This document shows positions 1-14,388 of a stretch of DNA of 64,000 bases, piece by piece. The DNA comes from Plumapathes pennacea (lineage: Eukaryota > Cnidaria > Anthozoa > Antipatharia > Myriopathidae): assembly GCA_964036295.1 (NCBI GenBank), contig OZ038469.1, forward strand, positions 9,130,067 to 9,194,066. Reading direction: 5' to 3'. Numbering within the stretch: position 1 is the stretch's first letter; every line of letters begins with the position of its first letter. The notes under the pieces are model-generated. The model ran no database searches and was not told where the DNA came from. It worked only from the letters and a program-made list of their open reading frames with translations. The position numbers and the translations under genes were made by a program.

Positions 1-164
1 TAAATTCAATTTTGGATTGTTGAAAATATACATCGATGCAAAGTCCAAGAGGAATGTCTAATTTTCATTGCCGCATAAACGATAAAATATGAAAATTGGA
101 AACTTTAATATTCAATTTTTGATTTTGTAATTTATACGAAAATTGAATGGACGGGAGACCCACG

Positions 165-1038
165 GACCGGCATGCATATTTAATGAGCTCGAATTGTTTT
201 GTATGTGAACAAAACAGCATGATTTCTCCCAGAATCAAAGCAAAACATGAACGGTTTACTTCAAATTATACACGGGTTTCAGACCTAGTCATACTTCAAA
301 GGGCTTGTGAACGATTCTCGCTGCAATCACCGCGTGTCAGATTACAGCATTTTAGTTCCGATCCCTCTGAGCGAATACGGTAGCCGAAACTGGCGACAGA
401 AGAGTATTAAAACAATACTTCGAGGGAAAATGATCAGCATGCAGATTTTAATACATTCTTGAAGAGGGATAGAATATATTTGTCACGGTGATTGTTCGAT
501 TTCCACTGACTGACCTTTGTTGCTTGTCCTTTCTGAATAACTATCTGAATTTAACACAAAACGGCGTCTGAAGCTCCCGATTTGCTTTCAAGCGCTGTTC
601 TCTTCTTCGGCACGCTTCGTGCTGTCAAACATAACATGATTGTCGTCTTTTCTCTAGACGTGTTTGGCGCTGTTCGATCGTTTTACGATTTCGCTTTGCC
701 CGTGCCTGTTCCCTTCTCTTTTGAAGAAGAGCTTCGCGAGACTGTTGCGTTTTAAGTTTTCAAGTTTTCCATTTTCGTAAACACAGCTACGACATACTGC
801 AGTTACTTCGTTCAATCTAATTTCTCTTATTGCGAGTAAAATTACAGGGCCACACGTGATCAATCCGGCCTTTGTTATTGGTTAGCAGGGTAACCGCGCC
901 TAAAGTCGTACGCCAGACTGACTGACAGACGAACATTAAATTTCGAGATGGCGACTCGCTTGGAGTCCCCAAGTAAGGCGGTATAAGGCGGTATTACTGC
1001 ATTAGTGTCGTGATTATTTCCCTCACTTTGTTCGGGGA
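165..1038 (-). mobile_element. Helitron-like element, truncated copy
   Basis: This segment matches, by eye and in the same order, the copies at 18090-19672 and 21623-22939. It keeps the conserved 5' terminus (minus strand, starting TCCCCGAACAAAGTGAGGG at 1038) and a block whose translation resembles the Arg/Glu-rich repeat protein of the other copies. The CTAG 3' end is missing: similarity stops near 165, so the copy is truncated or interrupted there. Confidence 0.65.
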
Positions 1039-2860
1039 TAAAGCGCAGACACAGACCTGACAGATCAAGCGGGGACGGCGGTCAGATCGCATATCGTGCC
1101 GTGGGAAGCGCTTACAAGTTCGAGTTAATGCTCGTAGGCAAGCGCTCATGTCACATAAATTTCAACCCAAATACAACTACAGTCCTCCACAAAAAAACTA
1201 AGCACAGGTAATAACACTAAATGTGGCATAAATTGGATGAATGTATTAACATTTCAGAGCAGTCTATCAATATGTGCATGACGATAAACATTTCGACTAC
1301 TTGCTAGTTTTCTCGCATGACTTACGCCGTAGACGCCGTTCTCCATCCTACAGGGACTTGACAACTATCTCAAAGTGATCCACGAAGTTTTTCAGCGCTC
1401 AAAGTAAGGAAAGGAGCACGGAAAAGCACATCTCAGCGCTCGCATTTGTGAAGTAAACAAGAGCGTATTGCCCATAGCAACGGTTACCACCGAAAAGCCT
1501 CGCCTCCATGAAATCGCCGCCATATTTGCGGTCTATTATCGACGCGGTTTTCACGGGTCACGCAATCGCAGCACCCTCCAAAATAACAGATTGTACCCTA
1601 GAACTAAAAAGAGCATGCCTGAATTAGTCCAGATGCCAATTTTGGATTGTCTAGGCTTCATTTTGGCGAAGCAGCGGCAATTTGTTTTTTTGAGATTTGA
1701 TAAGAGTTTGTATGCGGCCGCCATGTTAGTCGAACTCGGAACACGAAATGAAGCTGATCTGTGACTCAGCTTGATGTTTAGTTACTTCACATCTTTCGCA
1801 GTGCTAATTATAGAATTTGATTCTCTCGATCAAATAGGTTAATTATTAAGTCGCGTTGCGAAATACATCGGTTATCAGATTTCCTCCTCGTGATTTAAAA
1901 TGTTGCGCGAAGGACCGATTTTAGTCGGCCACGCGCGTGTACACGGCTTTGTTGTCACGGTATTCAAACGTCCATAGCTCCCGATAGATATTTTGTATCG
2001 ACTCAAATTTTTGTTTTAAGTCTTAAGGCATGATTGTCTTGAACATATCAGTGTATTGGACTTATAGGATACGTTACTTTTGAGATGGCTTTTTATGACG
2101 GCACATGCAAACCAAGAATTGAAATACCTGACTAATTTGCATACTGTATGAACTTGTAAACATTCACCGGAAATTATATTTTTGGCTTTTTTATAACCGA
2201 GATTCAATATATTTTCGGCCTAGTATCTTCTAAGCCGTATTTACTGTCACTACAGAAATTTTGGGGGATACTAAACCAACGGCTTCAGATTTGTTTGCGA
2301 TATATTAACGCCATCGCTGCCACTGATTGTTTGACCCTCATGGCACCGCGCCAAAATGTCGCAATAACAACGCAAAACACAGTAGAGTGAAACACAACCA
2401 AGCTCAGAATCAATGGCCAAACAAACTTCGAACGCATGACAAACCTTCAAAATGAGAACACGTTCCGAACAAAACTATGGTCGCAACAACTACAACATCT
2501 TGCTTTTAAACTGCGTTGTTCGACACACCGGTTACGCGACCTTCGTCATGCCCAAATTTGGAAAACCGCAACTGCTTTATTTGGAAATCCATTGATGGGA
2601 ACAGAAGAAAGTAGGGAAGGAAAGTGATTACTATTCCTCGCAAATCCCACAAAGTGGAATTCGCGAGCTAAAAACGGAATTCCCGCTAGTATTGTATTAT
2701 TTGTATATAGATTATATTTATATTGCGTATCCATCCCTTGATTGTATAACCTATGAGCAGGCCCTCCCCCCCCCCGTCTCCCTCCCAGTCTCTCACGGCC
2801 AATTATATTTTTTGTGTTTTTCGCCACTGGGGAGGGAAAAAATCGAAGGTTGAGTACAAC
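1039..2860. other. No gene recognised
   Basis: This lies in the 3' flank of XPO5. Short open frames exist on both strands, but none resembles a known family, has repeated exon-like borders or keeps coding character. A C-rich run is at 2761-2775. Confidence 0.5.
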
Positions 2861-2869
2861 TCATGGTTG

Positions 2870-3128
2870 TACACCTTGTACATATCTAGCGAATCTGCCA
2901 GGCATGGCCTGCACGCATGCTTCCCTTGTACATCTCTAGCGCATGTGCCGCACGGGGTCATCCCTTGTAGTACATCTCCAGCATGTGTGCATCCCTTGTA
3001 GTACAACCCTTGCTTGTACACCTTGTACATCTCCAGCATGTGTGCATCCCTTGTAGTACAACCCTTGCTTGTACATCTTGTACATCTCTAGCGCAAGTAC
3101 CATGCACTGTGTATCCCTTGCATGTAGA
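2870..3128. repeat. Minisatellite, about 56-bp unit
   Basis: The phrases CTTGTACATCTCCAGCATG and TGCATCCCTTGTAGTACAAC recur several times head to tail with small changes. The array lies between the XPO5 poly(A) signal candidate and the left end of the window. The short open frames over it are by-products of the repeat. Confidence 0.85.
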
Positions 3129-3225
3129 TCCCTAATTGCACATTAGCGAGAAGAAGACAACCTGTGGGCGCATGGGATGCCAATAAAACGTTTTGAAGTG
3201 ATACCTTCAAGGGTAAAAATTTCTC

Positions 3226-3231
3226 TTTATT
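3226..3231 (-). terminator. Candidate XPO5 poly(A) signal
   Basis: A minus-strand AATAAA lies about 275 bp past the XPO5 stop codon at 3506. It is the nearest canonical hexamer I noticed in the 3' flank. A transcript 3' end would be needed to confirm it. Confidence 0.45.
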
Positions 3232-3505
3232 TCTCTTCTAATCAAGCCGTACCATTTGTAAAAAAATATGCCCTTCTCTCGGCGTTTTTTATCAGACGAC
3301 TTTTCCTGGGCCTAGTCATGTTAGTAACTTCATGATTTACTTCTTAACTTCTTTATGTTTCTGGGTCCGGTTGTTTAGAGAGTGGATAGCGCTATTCACC
3401 GGATAAATCATTATCTAGTGTTAATCTTTGAACTTATTTTAACAATTGGATAAAAATTATCTGTTGGATAGCGCTATTGACTCTTTGAACAACTTGGCCT
3501 GACGG

Positions 3506-6500
3506 TTAAGACGCTTTGGTCGGGGCAAACAATTCAATAAGCCCAATGTTTTCCTGTTCATCCAAAGATGACGCTTCCTTGGGAGGAAGCTTGATGGGTG
3601 GTAGGTCTTTTATCTTCACTTCGTTCTTGAACATCTGGCCGATGTGTTTCTGGTGGAAGGGAAAATTATGGCACTTGTCGGACATCACTGTCAAAATAAA
3701 CGCACTATGACACTCCTTCAACCGTACAAGACTGCGGTCGCACTTCTTGCGAGACAAGTTGCGGAAGAAATTGCGCGTGTGACACCTCTTTGCAACTTGA
3801 AACGCAACGAAAACCGCGAGACAATTAAGTTGCAGGAAAAGTTGACCGGTCTTCTATCTTTTCAACGTTGCGTGATCTTTTGCAGCGTGTTGCAACTTGT
3901 CTCACAATGCTGTCGTTATAGCGTTGCGAAACAAGTTGCAGGGAAAATTGCCTCGTACAGTAATCAACAACTGCCTCAAAAGCAATGTGGATTGAATGTC
4001 CGTGCTGAAATTAATGCATTGTAAACATATTGGTATACCATCCACACATACGGTACACTGTACGTTTTTAAGATAGATAGATAGATAGACAACTTTTATT
4101 TATACACGATAGACATTAAAGCGTACAGCTTGTGGGGTCGTGTGTACTAAGATTAATTAACTGAAAATATTTCGGGCTCAAAAACTATTAAATTACACTA
4201 CTACTAAATACTATGAAACAGATAGGGTCGGGAGGCTGCATCTGAATTACGATGAATCATGATTGTTCGGATTTCAAATCGTCTACATCACAGCCACCGG
4301 ACCTTATAATCAAATAAATAAATGTTCACCAAGCTGATAAAAAGATAACATTCTCTTCGTCATGATTATTAGTTTTGCTGTTTCTACCGCACGTCGGTAA
4401 AATACCTCAATGCATCTCACAAGAAGTTTTAGACCACACACTAATTAAAGCACTTACCCCAATAATTCCTTCTACAAGCTTCTTAAAACTGTCGCGTTTT
4501 CTTTTCTCCGTGGCCGGCTTTTCTCCAAACAGCATTCCTTCAAATGTCTAAAGTCAAGAAAGTGTATGGGTTTAAAAATAATTCCATAAATTCAACATCA
4601 AATTATTGTTCTGTTGTTGTTGCTGTTGTTGTTGTTGCTGCTGCTGTTGTTGTTGTTGGTGTTGTGTAAAGAGTAGAAATTTTCGTCCTTACTGGAAGTC
4701 GGAACGTGGAATGATACTGAAATTACGTACACCGTCGAACGTTTTGAAATAAATTGCAGCTATTTATAACTTGTCAGTGTTGTATGGGATTCAATTACCT
4801 GTAGGTCTTCGAAAGTGCATCCTGAACAATCCATCAGGAGGTGCTGCAGATTCGGATACTGGGGTTTCTAGAGCGGAAACAAAGGCGTCTCAAGTCTCCA
4901 GTTTATGTGGAGAAAGCTGCACCGGAAACCCAAGACTGGACCCTCCACCAGTCACCCTGGGCGCGCCAACTACTCACACATGTTTCAGTTTTAAACAAGC
5001 CGTTTACACAAGAAACCACAACTCGTCTCGGGGGCAGGATCACTTCATGTAAACGGCTCATTTCGATTTATAAAGAAATGTATGTGAGGATCCCCTGGTC
5101 CCCTGGACATCATTTCTCCGTATATACGGGGACTGAGGTGGCTGAACAGAGGAGAGTACACAGGTTGTGAACAGCTACCGCGTGACATGAAACTCTTATG
5201 TTCAAGTGTACAACTGCACTCTATGAATAATACTCATCATTCTTATCAGAATGATCACTGTCGATGTTACTAAAACGGGAAATGAGGAATGAGATCAAAG
5301 AAGCCGACAAGACCTAAATTACATAGGGTTAGGTTTAGGGTTAGTTTTAGGCTTAGGTTTATGGTTAGACATCAAAACAACTAGTCCTAACCATAACCTA
5401 ATCCTAAATCTAGCCCTACGCGACTTAGCTCCGTCGGCTTCTTTGATATAATTCCCATTCCCCCGTTTCAGTAACATCCGATCACAGCCTTAGGCTACAG
5501 CGCCATCTGAATTATAACATCCGAAAGCAACGAGGCTAGTTTCATTCGAGTTAGGAAAACCTCTGATTTGCTAAAGCTGCAGAGGATTTTTGTTTTTTGA
5601 AATTGCAGTTTCTTGAAAAATACAACAAACCAATGCATGTATAGCGATTGGTTCCACACGCAATTGTTTTCAGTTCTAGATGTTACAGTGGTCTCTGGGG
5701 TCAGGAAGCCCCTCTCATAGTACGATGGAAAACGAATACTGTACGAAAACGATACGAACAAGAAACAAATGTTGGCTGTACTAAGTATGAATGTACATTG
5801 TAACGTACCAACATCTCGTACATCAGTTGCCCGACACGGCAAAGCAGTGTCTGGACAAAGGGTTGATCATGGACTTGAAGACCCTAAACAAACATCAGTT
5901 CGGTTATTCAAATTTTATGAAGCCAAACAAAAAAACTACACAAATTGAAATAAACACACACAAAAGCAAGACAAACCTCCTTGAGAAGTTTAACCAAAAT
6001 ACAGTGAAACATCCACCCCCCTCAAGCGACCACCTAACCAAGTACCAATTGGTTTCTCAGCTAAACTATTGTTAGTGAAACCTCTCGTAAGCAACAGTGA
6101 CCACCTTGCGTTTTTCTACTGTTTTGTTTTCTGGTTTTGTTTTGTTTTGTTTTGTTTTTCTTCTTTTTTTTCTTTTCTTTTTAACCTCCAGTAAGCGACC
6201 ATCTTGTGCAGCTAAAGAGCAATTATTAAGCAAGGAGTAACTCTCTTGCAGAAACCGACCAGGACCGGACAAATGCTGACATATGTAATGTGACGTGACT
6301 TCTTAGAACTCAAACTGTTATTCTGTCAAGAAGGTGCAGTACTAATTGCACTAATGGTTGTGGTTCAAAGCTAGATCTCACTTAGGCCTCTTATGCCGAG
6401 AAATCCCTTACCTCCCATAAGCGACACCTTAAACCTAAACCAAGGGTGGTCGCTTACGGGAGGTTCTACTGCAGTTGTATGAAATATTGAGGACAAATAG

Positions 6501-9500
6501 TGCTGGCGTAAAGTAGTTGGGAGCCCGCTTGAAAATATGAGCTCGTTCTAGAAACAGGAACAGTCTGCTAGAAACAGTCTTGCTTGACTTCTCTGATGCT
6601 TTGAAGGCGCGGGCATGATAGCATACTAAAACGATTGCACACGATACCTTGAGCACTTGCACATAAAGCTGTTCAAACACCGGTGCCGGGACCGTCGAGC
6701 CTGCAGCTTCACACATACTAAGAACCTATAACGATAATAACAGCAACAACAACAATAATCAAACCGTAATACATAACATACAATAAACAGTACAACAACC
6801 ATTTCCACCAAATAAAATTTAGTGCACCTGCAACTATCAGGTCCAAATAAGCTCGCTGAGCGAGTGACACAATCAGAAGCCAAAATCGTCCGCGTTTGGT
6901 TTTAATTTGAAAAAGAAACCCATCAGCAGTGCAAGAACACGCCATCACCACCTGCTTTTTCGCGCGAGATTACCGCAATCAAGTTTTGCTTTAGCTCATA
7001 ATTGGCCAAAAATGCTGCTAAACTTGTTTTGGAACAATCCGAAAGCGTAGCAAACGCAAAACCAAAGCATCACACGATTACTTACGACAGTAATCCGAAA
7101 ACGGCTCTAAGGTTGACAATACTCATTGGCTGTGTGCACACCCTAAAACCCTCTAACCAACCCATCGATGGCCACGAGATATGCGAAAGAAGAATAGCTA
7201 AATTTATATTATTTCAACATTACTGTATTCCCTAATTGCATTAAAACCAAACATTACATACTTTAAGAGGACGTGTTTGAAGAGAGGCGTACAGTATAAT
7301 CTGTCCAGTATTTTTAACTGGTTTGATACAAGGAGCCAGTAAAGAGTGATCGATATTACCTGAACACTTCACGTGGGTGACTCCACAGAAAAATACTTTT
7401 TTTCTCAAGAAAGGTATTAGGAAGAAAAAGTCAGTCCAACATTTTATCATGCACGAGTTGGATACCTCACCTCTCTAATGAACGTCATGCTCAGACGCGT
7501 GGCTTTTTGACAAGCAGAAGAATCTAGCCACGTCATGCAAGAGAATACAGTGAACAGCAACTGTTGATTGATCTCCTGTGAAAGAACGATAGCAGTCACA
7601 AACATGCAGCAAGAATCACAAGCAGTTGCACTTTCGTTTCTAAAGAAGTTCGAAAAAGCCCTGTCGATAATTTCTGATTTCATCACACAATCTGTGTAGA
7701 TGGATTTTCTCAGCTTGAATCAAACTTGAATCTGAAGATTGAAATATTCTGTTTTCAATATACTCTCATTGTTCCTTTCCCCCATTTCTGTCAATGTTTA
7801 GAGATCGTCGTATCCTATTCCGATGTAGTTAAATTTGTAATGTTTCAGCATACTATGAGGAGCGTGGGGGGATTGCCGGCTTAGAAGAAACGCTTTAAAT
7901 GTGTCCTCAAATGTTATTGTCAATATCGCAGGTTCAACGTAAATCTTGCTTGATCAAATACTCAAAAAATTCAAATGTGCTACTGCCTCGAATCATCCGC
8001 ACTGTGCAGCTGTATTTCACTCTTCACTTTATACCAAGACCTATTAATTTCACCTTTCTCTCCCAAAATCAAAATGCAGATTCTTCCAACCCTTTAAAAA
8101 GAAACTGTTCAAGTTATGTAGTGAGAATTGATATTTCAGCCAGCTTTCATTGGAACAAGTTATCAAAAGCCAAGTTCTCCTTACTGTATAATATATTTCT
8201 GGTGAGAAACTGAGGGAGAAAATTGAAGTTGGTCACTCTTGGGAGTGAAAGGTTAAAGGGCCCAAGTCATCCAGTGTGCTTTGCGCGCCCAAATCCGTGA
8301 TCGGCCATTTTCTCAGCCACAAAAATGGCGGATTTTTAACTCTGTGAGGCCAATCTGAGTCCATCCTTGTGCTTTGTTGTGCTGCACACCTTCATCTGAT
8401 CCAGTTGTATTCCGGATGGACCACTTAATGTTTTCGCCGGATTATTTCTGGTCTATCGTTTACGTATTTTGGAAATTGTGAAGATATATGTTAACCGTTC
8501 CGGCGGTCGGCGAAAAGTTCCAGAGTCTTGCCGGAGAATCAAACTCTGGGAAATAGCTATCGATCTCTGGAAGCAGCGGAAAACCCAGTTAAGAGATCCA
8601 AGGGCTCATTAACAGCGAATTGGCTGAAATATTTGTGCACCAAAGGATTGAAGAACTCGATCAACAAAATTTAGTTGTGAAAGCCACGGACAACAAGATC
8701 AACCCAGGCTGCCTTGAATGTGTGCGTATATTGCAATGACGTCTGTGATTTATGAGATTTCATGCTACAGCTAAACAATGGTTTTAACGAATATAATAAA
8801 GCTTGTTTTCAGTCTTTTTGATTTGAGCTAGATTTTCAGACTCAACTCTTTCAGTCAACCACACTCCCACGTCTTGTTGTTCAACATGAACTTTCCTCGG
8901 GAAGACTAATATGATGTAAGTAGTCCATTTTGATTGGTCGCATTTATTTTTAATTTTTGTTCTGTATGTCCTAGTTGCTGCACTACTGACCTACTGTGGG
9001 TTTTCGTATCCAGAAAAAAACATCCAGAAATAGACCTGCACTCAATCAGTCATATATCAGGGGTTAGGGGAACCAATGTTTTATACCAGTGTGGCTGGAA
9101 ACTATAAGTAAATGATGAATCGAGATAAATTTGAAGGGGGAACTTGCATGCATGGTCTGTCTGTTTCTCATGTTGTACATCTGGACTGCTTTATCCATGG
9201 AAAATAATGAGGAAAATAGTTATTTGTTTGCAAATTTGAAGCAATGTTATTGGCATGTCCATGTGCATACCACAACATCAGAGTATTTACAAGCAAATGT
9301 ATTTTCAGCTGCTTGTGTTCAGCATGGGAAAAATAATTATTGACAAGTGTGTTGTCAAGGTTTCCCACATTGAACATAAGAGGCGGAGTTCCGCAAAGAG
9401 AAGTTTGCTTATGATCACATCATCCCTGGCTTGGCAATAGTGTATTATTATTGATATATTGCTATCTAACACAACTCACATTGCTAAATAAAATAGGGCC

Positions 9501-12500
9501 CAGAAAATAGGACTGAAACAGTTAAATACATAAGTAGACAAAATATGTTTTTTTGTGTGTGAAATAGCACTTTATGTTTGTGAGATCTCACTATAGCCAA
9601 ACATGTAATTTTTATGAAACAGGTCTACCTTGGATAGTGCTGCACTGACAGCTTTGGAATTTGACTTTGACTTGACATATAAAGAGGGGAGTGAGAAATT
9701 GCAATTCTTGACCATCATTTTCAGCATTTTAGTCTGAAATAGGGTATGGATTTTTAGCCTTTGGTCTGGAATAGGGTAGGAGATTTTGATATTTCGTCTG
9801 AAATAGGGTTGAAAATTGCAAATTTTAATCTGAAGCAGGGTTGAAAATTGCAAATTTTGGTCTGAAAACAGTTGTAAATCACACATTTTGGTCTGAAATA
9901 CTGTAGGGTCGATAATTGCAAATCTTGGGTCTGAAATAGGTGGCACACTCCCACCCAGTCACACCATGCAAACTTCCTGAATTCTCAATGCATTATTCAA
10001 GTTTATAGTTAGGTAGCGGTACTGTCGACTGTTGAGAAGGAACTAGGTAAGCTGAGGAATATTATGATAGGGATTTTGAAAGTTTTATCCTTGTAGTCCT
10101 TACACAGAAAGATCGCAAGACATTTGAATTACCTTTCCTACCATATCTCCAAAGACAGCACTGTCTCTGAGGCATTAATACTAGATTACAGTAATCTGGT
10201 TTCTACACAGAGTGAAAGAGTGCACAGAAAGTCACTAAAGTCCATTTCTTGCAGCACACATCAATTTGTACTCACAGCATGTCCAGAGAATGAAAGAAAA
10301 AGTTCAGAAATATGTTGACTTATGATTTACATTAATAGAAGGATTGATAAATGACAATGTTACTGTAGTTCAAGTCTAAAACATCTATAAATGTACTGCA
10401 ACTTCTGGAATGCACTTTCCATAACAATACAGTATTCCTGTCGAATATGTTAGAATTGAGAGTGGCAGAGTACCCTGCAGTTGCTCTAAGTTTCTGTTTA
10501 ATCCACAAATTTCAACTCCAAATCCTCATTGGGACAGCTAAATTTTTATTGGAGTGCATGATAACAGCAAAGAACAAGATAGCAACAGAGTCAATCTGAA
10601 GAAAACATACAATGTCACACTAGCGAAAAAAATTGCACATGCACATGCAGGACTGAAAAAATATTTTCTGCCAACTAAACGTTTCTGGCTATCGATATTT
10701 CGAGGCGTGAAGCGATGGAACGCTTTTGTAAACTGGTGGGAAATTAAATAGTTTTAAAAATCGGCTTTGCTGTTCAATACAATGCTTCCAAATAAGTTAT
10801 ACATCACACGGTTGGCGCGATGGTTGAAGAATTCATGACTACAAATGATCATTTGCGCAAATAAATTCCCAAATGTATGTCTGCTTAGCTTAACCTCATA
10901 ATTTGACAATTTAGGCATACGATTACAAAACAAATATGGCAGTGAAAGATACGACAAAGACATCTTATGTGAAATCTGAGCGAAATCAATAAATTCCGAC
11001 ACTATTTCAGACTATGATTACCCCGATAGTCTCAAGACGTGAAGAAATGAGACCGCAATCTTCTCTTCAGAAAGAAAGTCACCAAAATCTATGCCGGTAA
11101 GCTTCCACATCAGACATCGATCGACGCCATATCATTCAATTCAGTGTGCCCTTGTGGTTACCGGAGACCACCCCAATTATTCAGATAACAACAAAAACAC
11201 AAGCGCGCAAAGCACACTGGATGACTTGGGCCCTTTAGCATTATGGTTTAAAATAACAAAATGATAATTGCGCATGGCCATAAAGTTAAATATTAGCCTG
11301 CTTCTTCTGTGCATGGCCAAGATAAAAAATAGGCACCTGTGAGGTGCATGTGTCTACTGCAAATTTTCTTCTATTTTTTGAATAAAGAAATGACATTTGC
11401 CACAGGCCAGTGCCCTCTTGCACCACAAGATAATTTTTGACGTATTTTCGTTAGCTTGAATCAGCTGGTCCGCTGCCAAAATGTCGCGTCGCATCTGTGT
11501 TTACGCTAAACTGTAGTATAAGAAACGATTTTTGTGTCTACTGCGCTTGCGCTAGTAGACACTATGCCATCGACTCATTTAAACAAATGTAATGTAGTTA
11601 ACAATGGATGCACCATCGGCCCATCGGAAATATGAAAGCAAAGAGCTTTCGCATCGGAGCACGACGACCGAACGATGATCGACTCGACAAAAGCGATGCG
11701 TTGTGATCGTTGAAAAGGCAAACGTGTGTTGAGGTTAGTGAAAGTTCACGATGAATTTCTTCACCAGTACGGTGCATAGTTAGCTGGTTATCATTTTGTG
11801 TTAATATTTCAGTCGGCAGATCGTAAAATGTGAAACACCCATTGGCCATTTGGTCGTTTACTTCAGTGAGCATTTGTTTACGACATGTCTTCAAAGTTGC
11901 CAGGATAAGTACCACAACTTTTGAAGTTGCCCTTGGAGGGTTAAAGCGAGTTTGTCAAAACTTCGCTCGATTTTCCCTGACGGAACTCTCAAGAAAACAA
12001 CACATGCTTGTACGTATGTATTCAGTCACCCAGTCAATGTTTATTTATTTCATCGGTTTGACTGATACTGTAAATGGTGAAACCAGTCTATGAACCTCGA
12101 AGGGTCGCGTCTGCATTTGTTCGTGCGAGTTAAAAATAAACGTTACTCTTGAAAAAACATGTTGTATTGGTCGTCATCTTAATCGGGTTTAATGAATATG
12201 AATACCGCTCGGAAACAAGATACGCCGCTCAAAATGGGTTTTAGCGCTTCGGAGGGTAAAACAGGCAGGGTTTTGTGCAATGTAGAATATATCATGCCAA
12301 TTTTGCTTTGATTTAGAAGGAATTTCGGCCGCTTTGAGTTTGCAGAGCAATTAGTTTGACTCACTCTGTTCAGCCGAATTAAATATGCATGTTACTCCAT
12401 GATTGAGTGCAGGGTTGTGATTCCTGTGGTGAGCAATTATCACCCTGTCTCCTTGCGTGACGAGCCAAATAACGGCTGCGAGGGACCTATATTCACCCCT

Positions 12501-14345
12501 GGCGGACACATGTGCGTTTTTAGGTACCTATTTTAAATCTGGTCTCGAGATCTTCCATTAGATTATTATTATAAATATTTAATAAACATAGGATTTGGCC
12601 GTGACGGGTGTGGGGTGAAATGTTTACAAAAACTGTCAATGGCAACTGAATATTCATATTTCCTAGCAGTGGTTACTGCCCCTCAAGCACCTTCATCTCC
12701 AGGAACCTATATTCCTTCGCCTCGCGACACTCCCAGAGCTGAGGTAACCCAAGTGCTTCTTTGTGCTGATCCGAGTTTTGATCTGTGAAATGCCTTCAAT
12801 ATCTGGGTATCCTTCTCTCTGTTCCTCCATTTATAAGTGTGTGCATTTTTGCTGTGCTTAAATTTTCTCAGTTTCCCCAGAAATATAAAGTGTTTCTTAT
12901 AGAACAGTGCAGCGTAAACACAAATGCGATGCACCATTTTGGCAGCGGGCCAGCCGATTCGAGCTAATTGGAATACGTCACAAAACATCTTGTGGTGCAT
13001 GAGGGGTGTGGGAGCTGTTTCATTCAGTACCTGTGGCAAATGCCATGAGTCACGCTAAAAATAAAAGATGAAATGCAGTAGACACATGCACCTCTCAGGT
13101 GTCTATTTTTTTTCTGGGGAAACTTAAGAATAGGGAAAACGCACACGCTTAATGCAGGAACCGAGGGAATGATGCCCAGACATTGAAGGCATTTCACAGA
13201 TCAAAACTCGGATCAGCACAAAAAGCACTTGCGTTACCTCGATTCCGAGAGCGCCGCGAGGCGAGGCTGAACTATTGGAGAAATATAGGTTCCCGGAGAT
13301 GAAGGTGCTTGAAGATGCAGTAGCCATTGATAGGAAATATGACTATTCAGTGCCATTGGCGGTTTTTGCAAACATTTCACCCCACAGCCGTCCAAATAAA
13401 ATTAGTAACGACAAGCAGAACTAGGCTCAAGTAAAGTATATACTTATTTTAACTTGTACGTGAATGACCAAATGGAAGATTCATAGGTGCTTCACATTTT
13501 ACTGTCTCTGTCGACTGAAACATCGACACAAAATAATAACTGGTCGACTTACGTACCGTTGCAACGTGTTGTCATACTGTACACAGTTCATCAGGAAAAT
13601 CGGGCAACGCATAGTACTGGCCAGAACCTTTCATTCGAACGTTTTCGGCACACATACTTCCAAAAACTGTGATTTCTGACAAAATTAATGTCAAGGGGCT
13701 TTAGTTTCCCCAAAAGGGGCTCGATGTTGTTCTGCGTATCCGCGTCAAGCGTCCGCAGCTTTCCCTCGGCAAGGCAACTCGTCGCTCTAACTCCGTATTG
13801 GTTCAGTTGACGCCAAGTTCGTCGATTCACAACACTGAAGAAACCTTTCGTTTGACCGGTTTGACACATATTTCGAAAGCTGTGGTAAGTTATCCTGGTA
13901 AGCTTAAAGCAATTCATATGAAATATTCACTAACCCGATCGCCTCGCTGAAAACGCTGTGACCTCATGGGTTTCTCGTGATCACGAGCTTTTCACGAACC
14001 AGCCTGGTGAAGTTCGTGTACAATCGGTATTCCAGTGCTTCCTTTCATTGGTCCCGAATATCAACGCGTGATCATTTATCGATTCTTACATCACATTACT
14101 TACATTACACGACCGATGGCATAGTGTCTACGCTTCTTCGAAGCAGTAGACACAAAAAGGAAAAAACATCCCTGACTTTTCACTAACCTGCTACAACCAT
14201 GTTAAAGACACTCTGAGCTATTCAATTCACTCCTGAACTATTCAACTCACCTCCGATTGCAGTAGTAACGTGCCAAGTGGACCTAGTTTATCGTCATAAG
14301 GGTCTGCACCAAAGATAAACACACGGAATAAATACATTTGGCGTT

Positions 14346-14388
<43 letters not shown>

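Noticed and set aside
2546-3039. Cys-rich small proteins on both strands
   Set aside because: They are produced by the 56-bp minisatellite and a C tract, with no start context or conservation.
7576-7686. Upstream extension of XPO5 exon 33 as coding
   Set aside because: The frame is open but does not align to exportin-5; the acceptor at 7575 joins in phase with exon 32 and restores the family's sequence.
9572-9954. Repeat-containing frames of 66-124 residues
   Set aside because: They are translations of the minisatellite inside a transposon.
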